A stretch of DNA of 64,000 bases, from positions 4,030,001-4,094,000 of the forward strand of contig NC_017030.1 in assembly GCF_000255295.1 (NCBI RefSeq), given 5' to 3'. Origin of the DNA: Corallococcus coralloides DSM 2259. Lineage in GTDB: Bacteria; Myxococcota; Myxococcia; Myxococcales; Myxococcaceae. The notes beneath the pieces were generated by a model, which saw nothing but the letters and a program-made list of their open reading frames with translations, had not been told where the DNA came from and made no database searches. Below, piece after piece: positions 41,984 to 50,997 of this stretch (positions are counted from its first letter, which is position 1; each line of letters starts with the position of its first letter). Made by a program: the position numbers and the translations under genes.

Positions 41984-44218
41984 CTAAAGCAAAGAAAGTA
42001 CAGGCACGGGTATGTTTTCGGGCACGCCTGTTCCAAGTTGGCCGTAAGTGTTGTGTCCCCAGCCTACCAGGTATCCGTCAGACCTCAGCGCCAGTGAATG
42101 CCCAAATCCTATTGAATACCCAAATGTGCCGACGGCTTCTGTGACCCCGGTCAATGTCGTGACCTTGCTGGGGGTTGGGTTGGTGTTGTCCTGATTGCGT
42201 CCCAATTGCCCGTAGTTGTTGGCGCCCCAATCCCAAAGCGTTCCATCGGCAAGCACCGCCAATGAGTGATGTTTGGCCGCCGATACGGCTACTGCTGATC
42301 CAATCCCTTGCACCTGCGTGGGGACAAGTCTGGGAATTCCCGTCCCGTCTCCCAGTTGGCTGGTGTTGTTGATTCCCCAAGCCCAGAGCGTGCCATCATA
42401 TCGTACCGCCAACGAGTGAGCTGCGCCGGCAGCAACAGCAACTATCCCACTTAATACTTGCACTTGGACAGGAGTTGCTCTGTTGATGGTCGTTCCATCT
42501 CCCAATTGACCGCTGCTGTTGTCCCCCCAAGCCCATACTGTCCCATTTGAGCGCACGGCCAACATGTGCCCATTGCCAGTTGCTATGGCCACAATTCCGC
42601 TTAACCCTTGAACCCGGGTCGGAACGTGTCGGTTGACCGTAGTGCCATCTCCCAATTGCCCATAGGAGTTTTCCCCCCATGCCCACAAAGTGCGGTCGTA
42701 ACGCAAAGCCACAGAGTAGTCAGATCCCGCAGCCACGCTCGCGATTCCACTTATTCCTGGCACTTGCATGGGTATGGTTCGGCTTGATCCAGTACCGTCC
42801 CCCAGTTGCCCTACAGTATTGGAGCCCCATGCCCACAGCGAGCCATCGTCTCGCACTGCAAGCGAGTGACGCCTACCTGCGGCAACGCTAACAACGTTCC
42901 CCAATACCTCTGCCGGCGCCCAGCGATTTTTTGTCGTTCCGTCTCCCAGTTGCCCCTCGTTGTTTGCTCCCCATGCCCACAGCCCTCCATCAGATCGTAC
43001 TGCCAACGAATGGTCGTTGGTCGCTGCCATCGTGACTACTTCATTCAGTATCGTCCTTGGAGAGAAGTAGACGCTCCGGCTTTCATCGCCCCTCTGTCCG
43101 TTGACATTCCCGCCCCAGGCCCAGATTGAGTTGTTGGCGCGCATGGCGAGTGCGTGGGTCCGGCCCGCCGCCACTGCGACGACACCACTCAGCCCTGATG
43201 TTTGAACTGGCACACTGCGTGCGATGGTAGTGCCATCGCCCAATTGGCCATACGTGTTGATTCCCCAGGTCCACACTGTGCCATCGTACCGCACTGCCAT
43301 CGAGTAGTCGGGGCCGCCTTCCACGCTTACTATCCCACTCAACTCTGTTACCTGAACGGGACTGGACCGACTAAGAGAACTGCCGTCTCCCAGTTGACCA
43401 GAGTAATTGCTTCCCCAAGCCCAGACGTTTCCGTCGTAGCGGAGTGCCAAAGAGTGAGACGTCCCCGATGCCACTGCGACGATCCCGCTTAATCCTTGGA
43501 TTGGCACAGGAACTCTGCGGGTGACGGTAGTTCCATCTCCCAACTGGCCATCGTAGTTTTCCCCCCAGGCCCATACCGTGCCGTCGGAAAGTACCGCCAG
43601 TGAGTGATTGGCACCTGCTGCTACTGCTACCACTTCCTGTAGCCCAGCCACCATCTGAGGCGTTCTGCGAGCAATCGACGTACCGTCCCCTAGCTGCCCA
43701 TGGTCGTTTGCTCCCCAAGCCCATACGCTTCCATCGTAGCAGAGTGCCAAGGAGTGAGTCGCTCCCAAAGCCACAGTGGTGACTCCGCTCAATCCCTGTA
43801 CCTGTACAGGATCCCCACGAGTGGAAAGAGTCCCATCGCCCAACTGGCCGTCGTCGTTCCTGCCCCAGGCCCACACCGTGCCGTCGGAGCGCACTGCCAT
43901 CGAAAAATCATCACCGCTATCTATGCTTACCATCCCACTCAGCCCCGGTAACTGACCTGGCCAGTCCTGGCGATACCAGCCATTCGCTGATACGTAGCGG
44001 GTGCCTACAGTCCAGACTGTGCCGTCAGAACGAATAGCTAGAGAGTTCATGCTTGATGCTGCGATGCGGTCGCGAGCTTGCGCGCTCTGTAGTGTGAATT
44101 CCCGAGCAGCCTGTGCTGGCGTCTGGCTGGATGGCTGGCCACAGCTGATTGTTAGCCAAGCTCCGAGAAAAAGTGTTAGGCATTTGTAGGTCCACTTCCA
44201 TGCACTGCATGGCGTCAT
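41984..44218 (-). CDS. RCC1-repeat lipoprotein
   Basis: This 744-residue protein has a signal peptide with lipobox LTISC (Cys26). The rest consists almost entirely of RCC1 repeats of about 50 residues, each with a unit such as SLAVRSDGTVWAWGDNSSGQ followed by LGDGT and a Val-rich strand; about 13-14 units can be counted. RCC1 repeats fold into seven-bladed beta-propellers, so there may be two propellers. In bacteria such proteins are surface or secreted proteins with unknown targets. The composition is lower in GC than core genes, consistent with transfer inside the selC element. No partner gene is evident. Confidence 0.86.
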   Translation of the reverse strand: MTPCSAWKWTYKCLTLFLGAWLTISCGQPSSQTPAQAAREFTLQSAQARDRIAASSMNSLAIRSDGTVWTVGTRYVSANGWYRQDWPGQLPGLSGMVSIDSGDDFSMAVRSDGTVWAWGRNDDGQLGDGTLSTRGDPVQVQGLSGVTTVALGATHSLALCYDGSVWAWGANDHGQLGDGTSIARRTPQMVAGLQEVVAVAAGANHSLAVLSDGTVWAWGENYDGQLGDGTTVTRRVPVPIQGLSGIVAVASGTSHSLALRYDGNVWAWGSNYSGQLGDGSSLSRSSPVQVTELSGIVSVEGGPDYSMAVRYDGTVWTWGINTYGQLGDGTTIARSVPVQTSGLSGVVAVAAGRTHALAMRANNSIWAWGGNVNGQRGDESRSVYFSPRTILNEVVTMAATNDHSLAVRSDGGLWAWGANNEGQLGDGTTKNRWAPAEVLGNVVSVAAGRRHSLAVRDDGSLWAWGSNTVGQLGDGTGSSRTIPMQVPGISGIASVAAGSDYSVALRYDRTLWAWGENSYGQLGDGTTVNRHVPTRVQGLSGIVAIATGNGHMLAVRSNGTVWAWGDNSSGQLGDGTTINRATPVQVQVLSGIVAVAAGAAHSLAVRYDGTLWAWGINNTSQLGDGTGIPRLVPTQVQGIGSAVAVSAAKHHSLAVLADGTLWDWGANNYGQLGRNQDNTNPTPSKVTTLTGVTEAVGTFGYSIGFGHSLALRSDGYLVGWGHNTYGQLGTGVPENIPVPVLSLL

Positions 44219-44394
44219 GTTGCTCCTGATTTTTTGTCAAGTTCGGCTTGGAGGATTGCTGGATCTCGCACTGGCGCAGCGCGGGCAGATAGTGATGCAA
44301 TGAAGCCAACGACACTCTTTGTATGCCCTCTGGTTGGTGGTGCTGTCTGTGAGGATTTTATGGTTTTATAGCTTTAGCCAGATTGGCTTGAGTT

Positions 44395-44890
44395 TCAAGC
44401 TCGCGGCTGGTGTTCGGGTTTCTTGTCGCATTGGCTGGACATGGGGTGAGGGTGACGCGGTGGGTTGTTGTTGCCCCCCCCCCTTTCTTCGGGTGCATTG
44501 CGCAATGCGCCCGGCCTAACCCAAACCCGCCGCACAGTAGATTCGCTTTGGATTCGCTTTCGGACGCCGAGGTCGCGCAGGCTGCTGGTAATCTCCCTGT
44601 CCGTCGCCGCGTTGAGGTTGTCCTTCAGGAGGCTTGGTGCCTCCTCCGCTACCGTCAGAAGGGGCGCGTTCACTGGGCGCCTCGTTGGCGACATGCGCAG
44701 GAGCCACTGGAGGATGGCATCCTGCTGCCCATCGTTCATCGTCTTGCAGCGTTCCTTTGCCTGGGACTCAGCGCAAGGAGCTTCCTCCGAGAGCCACTAC
44801 TTCTCGTCCTGACGAAAGTGCGCCACGGCTTCCGCCCAGAACTGCGTCCGGGCTGCCTTCAGCGCCTCAATGTCGATGGACGTGCAGCGT
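44395..44890 (-). pseudogene. VapE-like (virulence-associated E) C-terminal remnant
   Basis: Reading the minus strand, about 165 codons resemble the C-terminal part of the VapE phage/island ATPase: IDIEALKAARTQFWAEAVAH fits the usual 'EALxxxRdQLWAEAv' segment, and DLGVRKRIQSESTVRRVWV fits the closing DNA-binding-like tail. An in-frame TAG (44797-44799) replaces the expected Trp in DEK-*-WLSEE. The upstream ATPase core is missing. It is a decayed remnant of a phage-type island gene. Alternative reading frames on the plus strand look worse. Confidence 0.55.
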
Positions 44891-44898
44891 TCTGGTCA

Positions 44899-45069
44899 TC
44901 AGCGCCGACGGTCGTTCGGTTCGTTGCGCAGGCACTCCTCGTGCTCCTGGTTCTGTTGTTCGTAGCCGAAACGGCAGTCGCTCAGGCAGAGGCTGCAGCG
45001 TCGGTGTCGGGCGCACGCCGCATCGAATTGCCACCGGACGACGTTCAATTCGCACCCGAGATCGCGATC
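44899..45069 (-). pseudogene. 3' part of a small Cys-rich gene split by the insertion sequence
   Basis: The C-terminal 56 residues read DLGCELNVVRWQFD, then CARHRRCSLCLSDCRFGYEQ, and end in NDRRR; six Cys give a plausible small secreted fold. Upstream, the insertion sequence occupies 45076-46431. Joining its flanks with one copy of the six-base duplication keeps the frame open: 45 codons (46432-46566) link exactly to this part, giving about 101 residues. The N-terminal part has no signal peptide, so the reconstructed gene is uncertain. Confidence 0.4.
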
Positions 45070-45075
45070 AGCTCT

Positions 45076-46431
45076 GAGGGGGTGAGAAAAATTTAACGCT
45101 TCTGATGCGTCCAGGGGATGCATAAGCGCTGCTGTGCGAGCATGAGTCGCCATGGCGGGGCGCAGACGGTCGCGAGTGCGCGTGCTCCGGCCGAAACGGA
45201 CGCAGGTGCTGGCGGCGCGGACCTACGAGCAGTTGGTTGACCCAGGTCATCCGGTGCGCGCCGTCTGGGCGGCTGTCGAAGCGCTGGACATGTCGGACTT
45301 CGAGCGCGCCATCCGTTCGCGTCCACATCACGCGGGTCGTTCGGCGGTGGACCCTCGGCTGCTGCTGGCGCTGTGGGTGTATGGGCAGATGGAGGGCCTC
45401 TCCAGTGCTCACGCCATTGCGGCCAGGCTGCGTACGGACGTTGCGTATTGGTGGTTGTGCGGCGGCGTCAGCGTGTCGGCGCATACGCTGTCTTCCTTCA
45501 TGACGCATTCAGGCCCTGCCTTCCGGGCGTTGCTGGGCAAGCTGCTGGATGACCTGTGCAGCCGCGGCGCCGTACACCGGCCACGGCGACTTGCGCAGGA
45601 CGGCACGCGTGTGCGTGCCTCCGCAGGGGCTGCCTCTTTCCACCGCAAGGCCACCCTGCGGAAGCGGGCAGCGGAGGCGGCTGCCGCCGGCCCGTGCCGG
45701 CAGGGCGCGAGCACCAAGGCACGTGCAGCACGGGAACGCGCTCGGGCCGATTTACAGGCCCGGGCGGCACTCGCGCTCGCTGCATTGCCGGCAGCAGCAC
45801 GGCGTAAGAAACGTGCGAAGGGGGTCGCTCATGGCGAACCCCGAGCCTCTCTCACCGACCCACAGGCCCAGGTGATGCGCATGCCAGACGGCGGCTTCCG
45901 TCCCGCCTACAACGCGCAGGCGGTCTCGGACGTCGAGAGCAGGTTGGCATTGGCCGGTCGTGTCACCGATGAAGGGGCGGACTCAGCACAGCTGCTCCCG
46001 ATGGTGCACTGGGTCGCCCGCGTCCTGGGACTCAAGCCCGAAGCCTGGTTGGTGGACGGGGCCTATCGGAATCTCAAGGTCTTCTCCGCGCTCGAGTCAC
46101 AGGGCATTCGTGTCTTTTCTCCCTTACCGGCGCGCAAGAACCTGCTTCCACAGGAGGAGCGGAGCGGGGGCCGACGAGGCGACCCTATCAATGCGTGGCG
46201 TGCGCGGATGCAGACACCCGCAGGCAAGCGCACCTACGCCCAGCGCGCACCGACGGCGGAGTTGCTCAACGCGCAGGTCAAGGAGCGACAAGGACTGCGC
46301 AGGCTTCACGTACGAGGTCGCAAGCGAGCCGAAGCTGCGTGGTTGCTCTCACTCGTCGCCCACAACCTCCTGCTCGCCATCGCGCAAGGCTGGCTCGACG
46401 AGTCTGAAGGCCCATTTTTTCTCACGCCCTG
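45076..46431 (+). mobile_element. IS1182-type insertion sequence
   Basis: The ends are imperfect inverted repeats: AGGGGGTGAGAAAAA at 45077-45091 and its reverse complement with one change at 46416-46430. AGCTCT at 45070-45075 and 46432-46437 looks like a six-base target duplication. The element is about 1.36 kb with one intact transposase gene. The transposase stop codon uses the first base outside the element, so the exact right border may be one or two bases off. Confidence 0.72.
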
Positions 46432-46432
46432 A
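45152..46432 (+). CDS. IS1182-type DDE transposase
   Basis: This 426-residue transposase has the DUF772-type N-terminus of IS1182/IS5-like elements (HPVRAVWAAVEALDMSDFER, VDPRLLLALWVYGQMEGLSS) and a C-terminal DDE core, with a catalytic Asp likely in RRLAQDGTRVRASAG, another in LKPEAWLVDGAYRN, and a downstream Glu in the APTAELLNAQVKERQGLRRL region. It cuts and joins the element's ends. The gene has no frameshift or internal stop and fills almost the whole element, so it may be active. The composition is high-GC like the host. Confidence 0.88.
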   Translation: MAGRRRSRVRVLRPKRTQVLAARTYEQLVDPGHPVRAVWAAVEALDMSDFERAIRSRPHHAGRSAVDPRLLLALWVYGQMEGLSSAHAIAARLRTDVAYWWLCGGVSVSAHTLSSFMTHSGPAFRALLGKLLDDLCSRGAVHRPRRLAQDGTRVRASAGAASFHRKATLRKRAAEAAAAGPCRQGASTKARAARERARADLQARAALALAALPAAARRKKRAKGVAHGEPRASLTDPQAQVMRMPDGGFRPAYNAQAVSDVESRLALAGRVTDEGADSAQLLPMVHWVARVLGLKPEAWLVDGAYRNLKVFSALESQGIRVFSPLPARKNLLPQEERSGGRRGDPINAWRARMQTPAGKRTYAQRAPTAELLNAQVKERQGLRRLHVRGRKRAEAAWLLSLVAHNLLLAIAQGWLDESEGPFFLTP

Positions 46433-46984
46433 GCTCTCGACGGCACTCTTCTTTGATTCCGACCGGATGTGCGACAGTGTCGAACTGGAGGGGCGGGATC
46501 GCTGTGCACTTGTGGATGTGGCGCAAGCCACCATCCGACTGGTGCCTTCGTGGCGTGTAACTTCATGTGAGTGGTTTGTTTGGTCGTGCGATTCAGAGAT
46601 GGCGCAGCCTCACTGGAAGCAACCCGAGGGCCGTTTGCCCTCAAGCCCTGGGAGGAATCCGGGCCGCGCACTGTAGTGTTCGGCAACTTGATGTTCCTCT
46701 AAACCAGAGGTCGCGATTCCTGGACGTCTGGTCTGTTGCTGAGGCCGATTTTCCGGGCCCGGGCACCACCTGCCGTTCGGGAATCGTGATCGGTCGTTTA
46801 GGGAGCATCCCGTTGGGGATTCCTCGTCGCCCATGACGGCGGGGTTCGCTGCCAAATCTCCCGCTGCTTCCTGCTACGCAGTAACGCGGCGGTAACGCAG
46901 TCGAGTGGACTGGTCTGGACGCACCTGGACGCAGCAGGGACGGTATCCATGGGGCAGAGGAGGCTTGACCCCCATGGAAAGTAT
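46433..46984. other. non-coding right part of the selC element
   Basis: About 550 bases between the insertion sequence and selC. They hold the putative 5' part of the split gene (46432-46566) and a hairpin at 46947-46977, but no convincing gene. A plus-strand frame at 46567-46836 is not recognisable as a family. Confidence 0.4.
46947..46977 (-). terminator. possible selC terminator hairpin
   Basis: CCATGGGG (46947-46954) and CCCCATGG (46970-46977) form an eight-base stem 8-10 bases downstream of the selC 3' end. There is no T-run, so termination is only possible. Confidence 0.35.
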
Positions 46985-47083
46985 TGGCGGTAGGGCACGG
47001 GAATCGAACTCGCCAGGGACTGCTCTCGCAGCCCCTCACCGGTTTTGAAGACCGGGCCGGCCACCAGGTCCGGAGGCCCTACC
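46985..47083 (-). tRNA. selC: selenocysteine tRNA (anticodon UCA)
   Basis: The 99-base minus-strand tRNA has encoded CCA. Acceptor arms GGTAGGGC and GCCCTACC pair for 8 bases, as in bacterial tRNA-Sec. The anticodon stem CCGGT/ACCGG encloses CTTCAAA, so the anticodon is TCA, which reads UGA as selenocysteine. The long variable arm (GGGGCTGC with GCAGTCCC) is typical, with one G-U pair. One T-stem mismatch and a G-U pair are present but do not argue against function. It implies selA and selB and at least one selenoprotein elsewhere in the genome. It is the intact copy at the right end of the integrated element, on the same strand as the methyltransferase gene upstream. Confidence 0.9.
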
Positions 47084-47125
47084 GCTTCCGATTACCGCCG
47101 CTCCGCGCCGGTCCGTCAACCACGG

Positions 47126-48094
47126 TCACGGCTTGCGCGCGAACACCACGGCGTACTCGTCGCAGTTGAACAGCGCGGGCCACTGGAGCTGCTCCGGTGT
47201 CATCCGCATCGCCTTGTGCACGTCCGCGCGCACCTGGTGCAGGGACGTGCTTCCCGGATTGCGCTCCAGCTGCGTCATGCCCCGCAGCGCCACCAGCGCC
47301 GTGTTCACCGCCGGGTACACGTCATCCGCGATGGACTCCACCTTCGCGTCCTGGAACCCCGCCCGCCTGAGTTCCTCCCGGTAGCGCTCCGTCGACCAGA
47401 CGTTCTCCTCCGGAAACGCAATCAGTCCCCGCCAGTAGCGGTAGCGCAGCCTGGCCCGCAGCCCCGCGCCCGACTCGCGGTCCGTCTTCTGCGCCATGTC
47501 CGCCATCACCAGCCGGCCTCCCGGCTTCAGCACCCGGAAGGCCTCGCGCAGGAAGTCCTGCCGCGTCCGGAAGTGCATCGCGGACTCCAGCGCGAACACC
47601 ACGTCGAACGCTTCCGCACCCGGCAGCGCCGTCGCGCTCCCCACCTCCAGGCGGACCACGTTCTCCAGCCCCGTCAGCTTCACGCGCTCCCGGCCCACCT
47701 TCACCTGGTTCGGCGTGATGTTCACCCCGAGGATGCTCGCGGGCTTGAACTCCTCCGCCCACAGCAGGTCCTGGTCCGCGTACCCGAAGCCGCAGTCCAA
47801 TACGGCATCCCCGGGCCCCAGCTTCGCCGTCCTCGCCAGGAGGCGCGCCATCTCCGCCTGCGCGGACCGGAACAGCTCCCCCACGCGCTCCACGTTGGTG
47901 TCGTCCACCTTCTCCACGTGCTTCCAGTAGCCCAGGTTGATCCAGAAGGGCTCCCGGCCCGTCGTCACCCGGATGTCGCTCGGCGTCGGCATCCCCGCCA
48001 CCCAGGCGCCTGTCTCCTTTGTGTAGAAGCGCTCCGGATCCGCCAGAAACGCACTCTTCAGCCGCGTCGCGACCTGCCTCACGTTGACCATCAT
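47126..48094 (-). CDS. class I SAM-dependent methyltransferase
   Basis: This 322-residue methyltransferase has motif I VLDCGFGYADQD near residues 98-109, the acidic loop LGVNITPNQV, and LEVGSATALP and FDVVFALESAMHF further on. The sequence is like the methyltransferases that act on small amines or sterol/isoprenoid-like acceptors, in a 'UbiE/Coq5'-type arrangement, but I cannot name the substrate. The start at ATG 48094 gives a short helical lead (MMVNVRQVATRLKSAFLAD). It is divergent from the transglutaminase-like gene and lies upstream of selC on the same strand. Confidence 0.82.
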   Translation of the reverse strand: MMVNVRQVATRLKSAFLADPERFYTKETGAWVAGMPTPSDIRVTTGREPFWINLGYWKHVEKVDDTNVERVGELFRSAQAEMARLLARTAKLGPGDAVLDCGFGYADQDLLWAEEFKPASILGVNITPNQVKVGRERVKLTGLENVVRLEVGSATALPGAEAFDVVFALESAMHFRTRQDFLREAFRVLKPGGRLVMADMAQKTDRESGAGLRARLRYRYWRGLIAFPEENVWSTERYREELRRAGFQDAKVESIADDVYPAVNTALVALRGMTQLERNPGSTSLHQVRADVHKAMRMTPEQLQWPALFNCDEYAVVFARKP

Positions 48095-48274
48095 CGCCAG
48101 CCTCCTGGGCCTTCCATCCGACGGCCGGAACCCTAGTCCTTGTCACGGTGATTCCGGACCTGGCCTGTCTGCCGGTTTTCACTGGTGAAAGGTGCGGGGA
48201 CGCCCGCCCTCCGTCCCAGGGGGCGCCTTGTCCGGCGCGTCATCCGGGCTCCATGATGGGCGCTCTTTTCCACC

Positions 48275-50668
48275 ATGCGCCGAACCTTCCGTCCCGTCCC
48301 CCTGACTCCGGGCTTCCTTCCGGCGTCCGTCCTGCTGCTGTGGCTGTGTCTGTCCTTGAGCGCCGGGGCAGCACCGGCGGCGACGAACGCCAGGCCGTTC
48401 CGCGTCGGGCCTCCCGCCGCGTGGGTGAAGCCGCTTCCCATTCCTCCAGACCCCGGCCCCACGCCCGAGGGCGAAGAGGAGACCAGCGTCTCCCGGCTGC
48501 TGATCGAGGAGCAGGTGCGCGTGTCGGGTCCTTCGCGCGAGCACTACCTGCACTCGGCCCAGAAGGTCCTCTCGCCGCAGGGCATCGACCGCGTCACGGA
48601 CATCCAGTTCCGCTTCGATCCGACGTACCAGAAGCTCACCGTCCACGGCATCTGGCGCATCCGTGACGGCCGCCGCGAGGACGTCTTCCAGCCCGCCGAG
48701 GCCCGCGTCATCCAGCAGGAGACCGAGCTCCAGAACCGGCTCTACAACGGCACCCTCGCCGTGGTGCCCTTCCTTCGCGACGTGCGCGTGGGCGACACCG
48801 TGGAGGTCGCGTACTCCTTTCAAGGCGCCAACCCCGTCTTCGGCGGGCGCTTCTCCGACGTCGTCGGCGTGGGCCGTTCCTATCCCGTGGCCCACTTCGC
48901 CTACCGGCTGCTATGGCCGGAAGGGCGGGGGCGCACGCTCTTCATCCGGGACTTCGCCGCGCCGGGCCTGTCGCGCTCGGAGTCGATGCTCAACGGCGAG
49001 CGCGAAATCATCCTGGAGCGCCGCCACGTGCCCGCGGTCCGCCACGAGGACGACGTCCCCGGCTGGCAGCCCGTCTACCCGTGGATCCAGTTCAGTGAGT
49101 ACAAGGACTGGAACGACGTCGCCCGCTGGGCCTCCACGCTGTTCCAGGTGCCCGCGCGTTCGAAGGCGCTGGCGCAGGAGGTCCGCCGGCTTTCGAAGGA
49201 GCCCACCCCGGAGGCGCGCTTCTTCGCCGCGCTTCGCTTCGTCCAGGACGAGGTGCGCTACCTGGGCATCGAGATGGGCCCCAACTCCCACCAGCCCCAT
49301 CCACCCGACGAGGTCCTCCAGCGCCGCTTCGGCGACTGCAAGGACAAGTCGCTCCTCCTGGTATCGCTCCTCAAGGGGCTGGGCATCGACGCGCAGCCGG
49401 CGCTCGTGAGCACGGACCTCACGCAGCTGCTGGACGGCTTGCGTCCCACCGCCACCGCGTTCAACCACGTCATCGTCCACGCCACCGTGGACGGCCGCGA
49501 GCTGTGGGTGGATCCCACGGCGACGCTGGAGCGCGGCGGGCTCGACAGCTACGCGCCGCCTTCCTACGGCCGGGCCCTCCTCGTCGCCCCCGGCACCACG
49601 GCGATCACCGTCATCCCCACGCCCACGCTGACGGAGCCCTCCATCTTCGTGGACGAGACCTACGTCGCGATGGACCGCGACGGGGCCGCGACCCTCGACG
49701 TCGTCACCACGCGCACGGGGGATGCCGCCAACTCCATGCGCCGCGCGCTCGCGGGCACGTCCCTGTCCGAGGTGTCCCGCCTCTACTTGAACTACTACGC
49801 GAAGACGGACGCGAAGATCTCCGTCGCGAAGCCCATGACGGTGGACGACGACACCGTGGAGAACGTGCTCGTCATGCAGGAGCACTACCGCATCGAGGAC
49901 TTCTGGTCCTCGGGGGGGAGCCGGGAGTTCCGCGCGCATGCCCTGCGTCAGTACCTCGCCGTGCCGAACTACTCCCACCGCGCCTTCCCGCTGGCGGTGG
50001 AGCACCCGGTCCACGCCCGCCACCGCATCACGCTGAAGGCCGGCGAGCTGCCCCCCGTCAAGACGGAGTACGAGGTCGTGGACGGTCCGGCCTTCCGCTT
50101 CGTGGCCGACACCCGCGCCAGAGGCCAGACGCTGCTGCTCGACTACAGCTACCGCAGCACCGCGGACTCGGTCCCGCCCGAGCGCATCGCCGAGTACGTG
50201 GAGGCCGTGCGCGCCACCGAGGCGCAGCGCGGCTACGCCATCCAGCTCAGGAGCCGGGCCCGCCGCCAGGGTTCCGCTCAGTCCGGTGAAGGGGGTGCCC
50301 TCCTCCTGGGCGTCGTCGCGACGGGCCTCGTGCTGTGGTTCGTCATCGCGCAGGGCGGTCCGGTGGGGCTCTGGCGCAAGGGCCGCGCCTGGGGCCGGCG
50401 CCGCGCCTTCGCGCGCAAGTTCGACGCCGACCATCGGGGCGACAGCGCTGGATCCGCCATCCCCATCACCAGCGCACAGGAGCTGCTGTCCAAGCTGGAC
50501 CGGCTGCGCTGCGCCTGTGGAACCACCAGCGAGGCCCCCCGGGACTCGCTCCGCCACGAGGCCGTCGTCCTGGGCGAGCGCCACCTCACCCTGGTGCAGT
50601 GGCAGTGCCCCGCCTGCGCCCGCGCCCGCCGCGCCTACTTCGAGGACAAGGGCTCGCGCGCCGCCTGA
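48275..50668 (+). CDS. DUF3857 and transglutaminase-like protein
   Basis: This 797-residue protein has a signal peptide (LPASVLLLWLCLSLSAGAA), then a DUF3857-type beta domain (residues about 75-260, including HSAQKVLSPQGIDRVTDIQF), then a transglutaminase-like core: RFGDCKDKSLLLVSLLKGLG with the Cys at about 354, FNHVIVHATV with the His, and LWVDPTA with the Asp. A membrane segment is near the end (LLLGVVATGLVLWFVIAQGG). The C-terminal tail contains CACGTT and CPAC, a possible zinc-binding pair. The active site looks complete, so peptide crosslinking or cleavage in the envelope is possible; the substrate is unknown. Confidence 0.88.
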   Translation: MRRTFRPVPLTPGFLPASVLLLWLCLSLSAGAAPAATNARPFRVGPPAAWVKPLPIPPDPGPTPEGEEETSVSRLLIEEQVRVSGPSREHYLHSAQKVLSPQGIDRVTDIQFRFDPTYQKLTVHGIWRIRDGRREDVFQPAEARVIQQETELQNRLYNGTLAVVPFLRDVRVGDTVEVAYSFQGANPVFGGRFSDVVGVGRSYPVAHFAYRLLWPEGRGRTLFIRDFAAPGLSRSESMLNGEREIILERRHVPAVRHEDDVPGWQPVYPWIQFSEYKDWNDVARWASTLFQVPARSKALAQEVRRLSKEPTPEARFFAALRFVQDEVRYLGIEMGPNSHQPHPPDEVLQRRFGDCKDKSLLLVSLLKGLGIDAQPALVSTDLTQLLDGLRPTATAFNHVIVHATVDGRELWVDPTATLERGGLDSYAPPSYGRALLVAPGTTAITVIPTPTLTEPSIFVDETYVAMDRDGAATLDVVTTRTGDAANSMRRALAGTSLSEVSRLYLNYYAKTDAKISVAKPMTVDDDTVENVLVMQEHYRIEDFWSSGGSREFRAHALRQYLAVPNYSHRAFPLAVEHPVHARHRITLKAGELPPVKTEYEVVDGPAFRFVADTRARGQTLLLDYSYRSTADSVPPERIAEYVEAVRATEAQRGYAIQLRSRARRQGSAQSGEGGALLLGVVATGLVLWFVIAQGGPVGLWRKGRAWGRRRAFARKFDADHRGDSAGSAIPITSAQELLSKLDRLRCACGTTSEAPRDSLRHEAVVLGERHLTLVQWQCPACARARRAYFEDKGSRAA

Positions 50669-50671
50669 CGC

Positions 50672-50977
50672 CTACTGACAGATGCCCGGGCAGTCCGCGC
50701 TGCCCCCGGGCTGGCACGTGTCGGACGGATCATCCACGCAGGTGTTCCCGGACACGTTCCCCGCGCAGCCCCCGAAGAGTCCGCCGCAGCACTCGACGTA
50801 ACCCTGCGGCACGTCACACGGCGTCGGGAAGGACTGGCACGTCTCGCTCTCCGAGCGCGCGAACACCACCACCTGCGGACACGTGCGCGGCTCTTCTTCG
50901 TCGTCGCCCAGGCAGCCCGTCAGGCCCAGCACCGCCGCCATCAGCCCCAGCTTCGTCCATGCATGCATGGCGCGCAT
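50672..50977 (-). CDS. small Cys-rich lipoprotein
   Basis: I place the start at ATG 50977 (MRAMHAWTKLGLMAAVLGLT); a start at 51019 would add an unlikely leader. The lipobox is LTGC, and the mature part has about 11 further Cys (for example VECCGGLFGGC, TCVDDPSD), so a disulfide-rich extracytoplasmic protein. It is of the myxobacterial small-lipoprotein type without known function. It begins 20 bases after the stop of the TPR metallopeptidase gene and may be co-transcribed with it. Confidence 0.72.
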   Translation of the reverse strand: MRAMHAWTKLGLMAAVLGLTGCLGDDEEEPRTCPQVVVFARSESETCQSFPTPCDVPQGYVECCGGLFGGCAGNVSGNTCVDDPSDTCQPGGSADCPGICQ

Positions 50978-50997
50978 CAGGGCAGGGGAGGACAGGG

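Larger units (their letters stand above)
41764..47050. mobile_element. 5.2-kb element integrated at selC
   Basis: A 64-base direct repeat of the selC 3' half bounds this segment. It holds an RCC1-repeat lipoprotein, a decayed VapE-like gene, a Cys-rich gene remnant and an IS1182-type insertion sequence. No integrase is seen, so the element has probably decayed or the integrase was lost, for instance when the insertion sequence entered. Its GC content, by eye, is lower than the flanking core genes. Confidence 0.62.

Noticed and set aside
44410-45096. A plus-strand frame of 228 codons left of the insertion sequence
   Set aside because: It is Arg/Leu/Val-rich with no known motif, whereas the opposite strand shows VapE-like segments.
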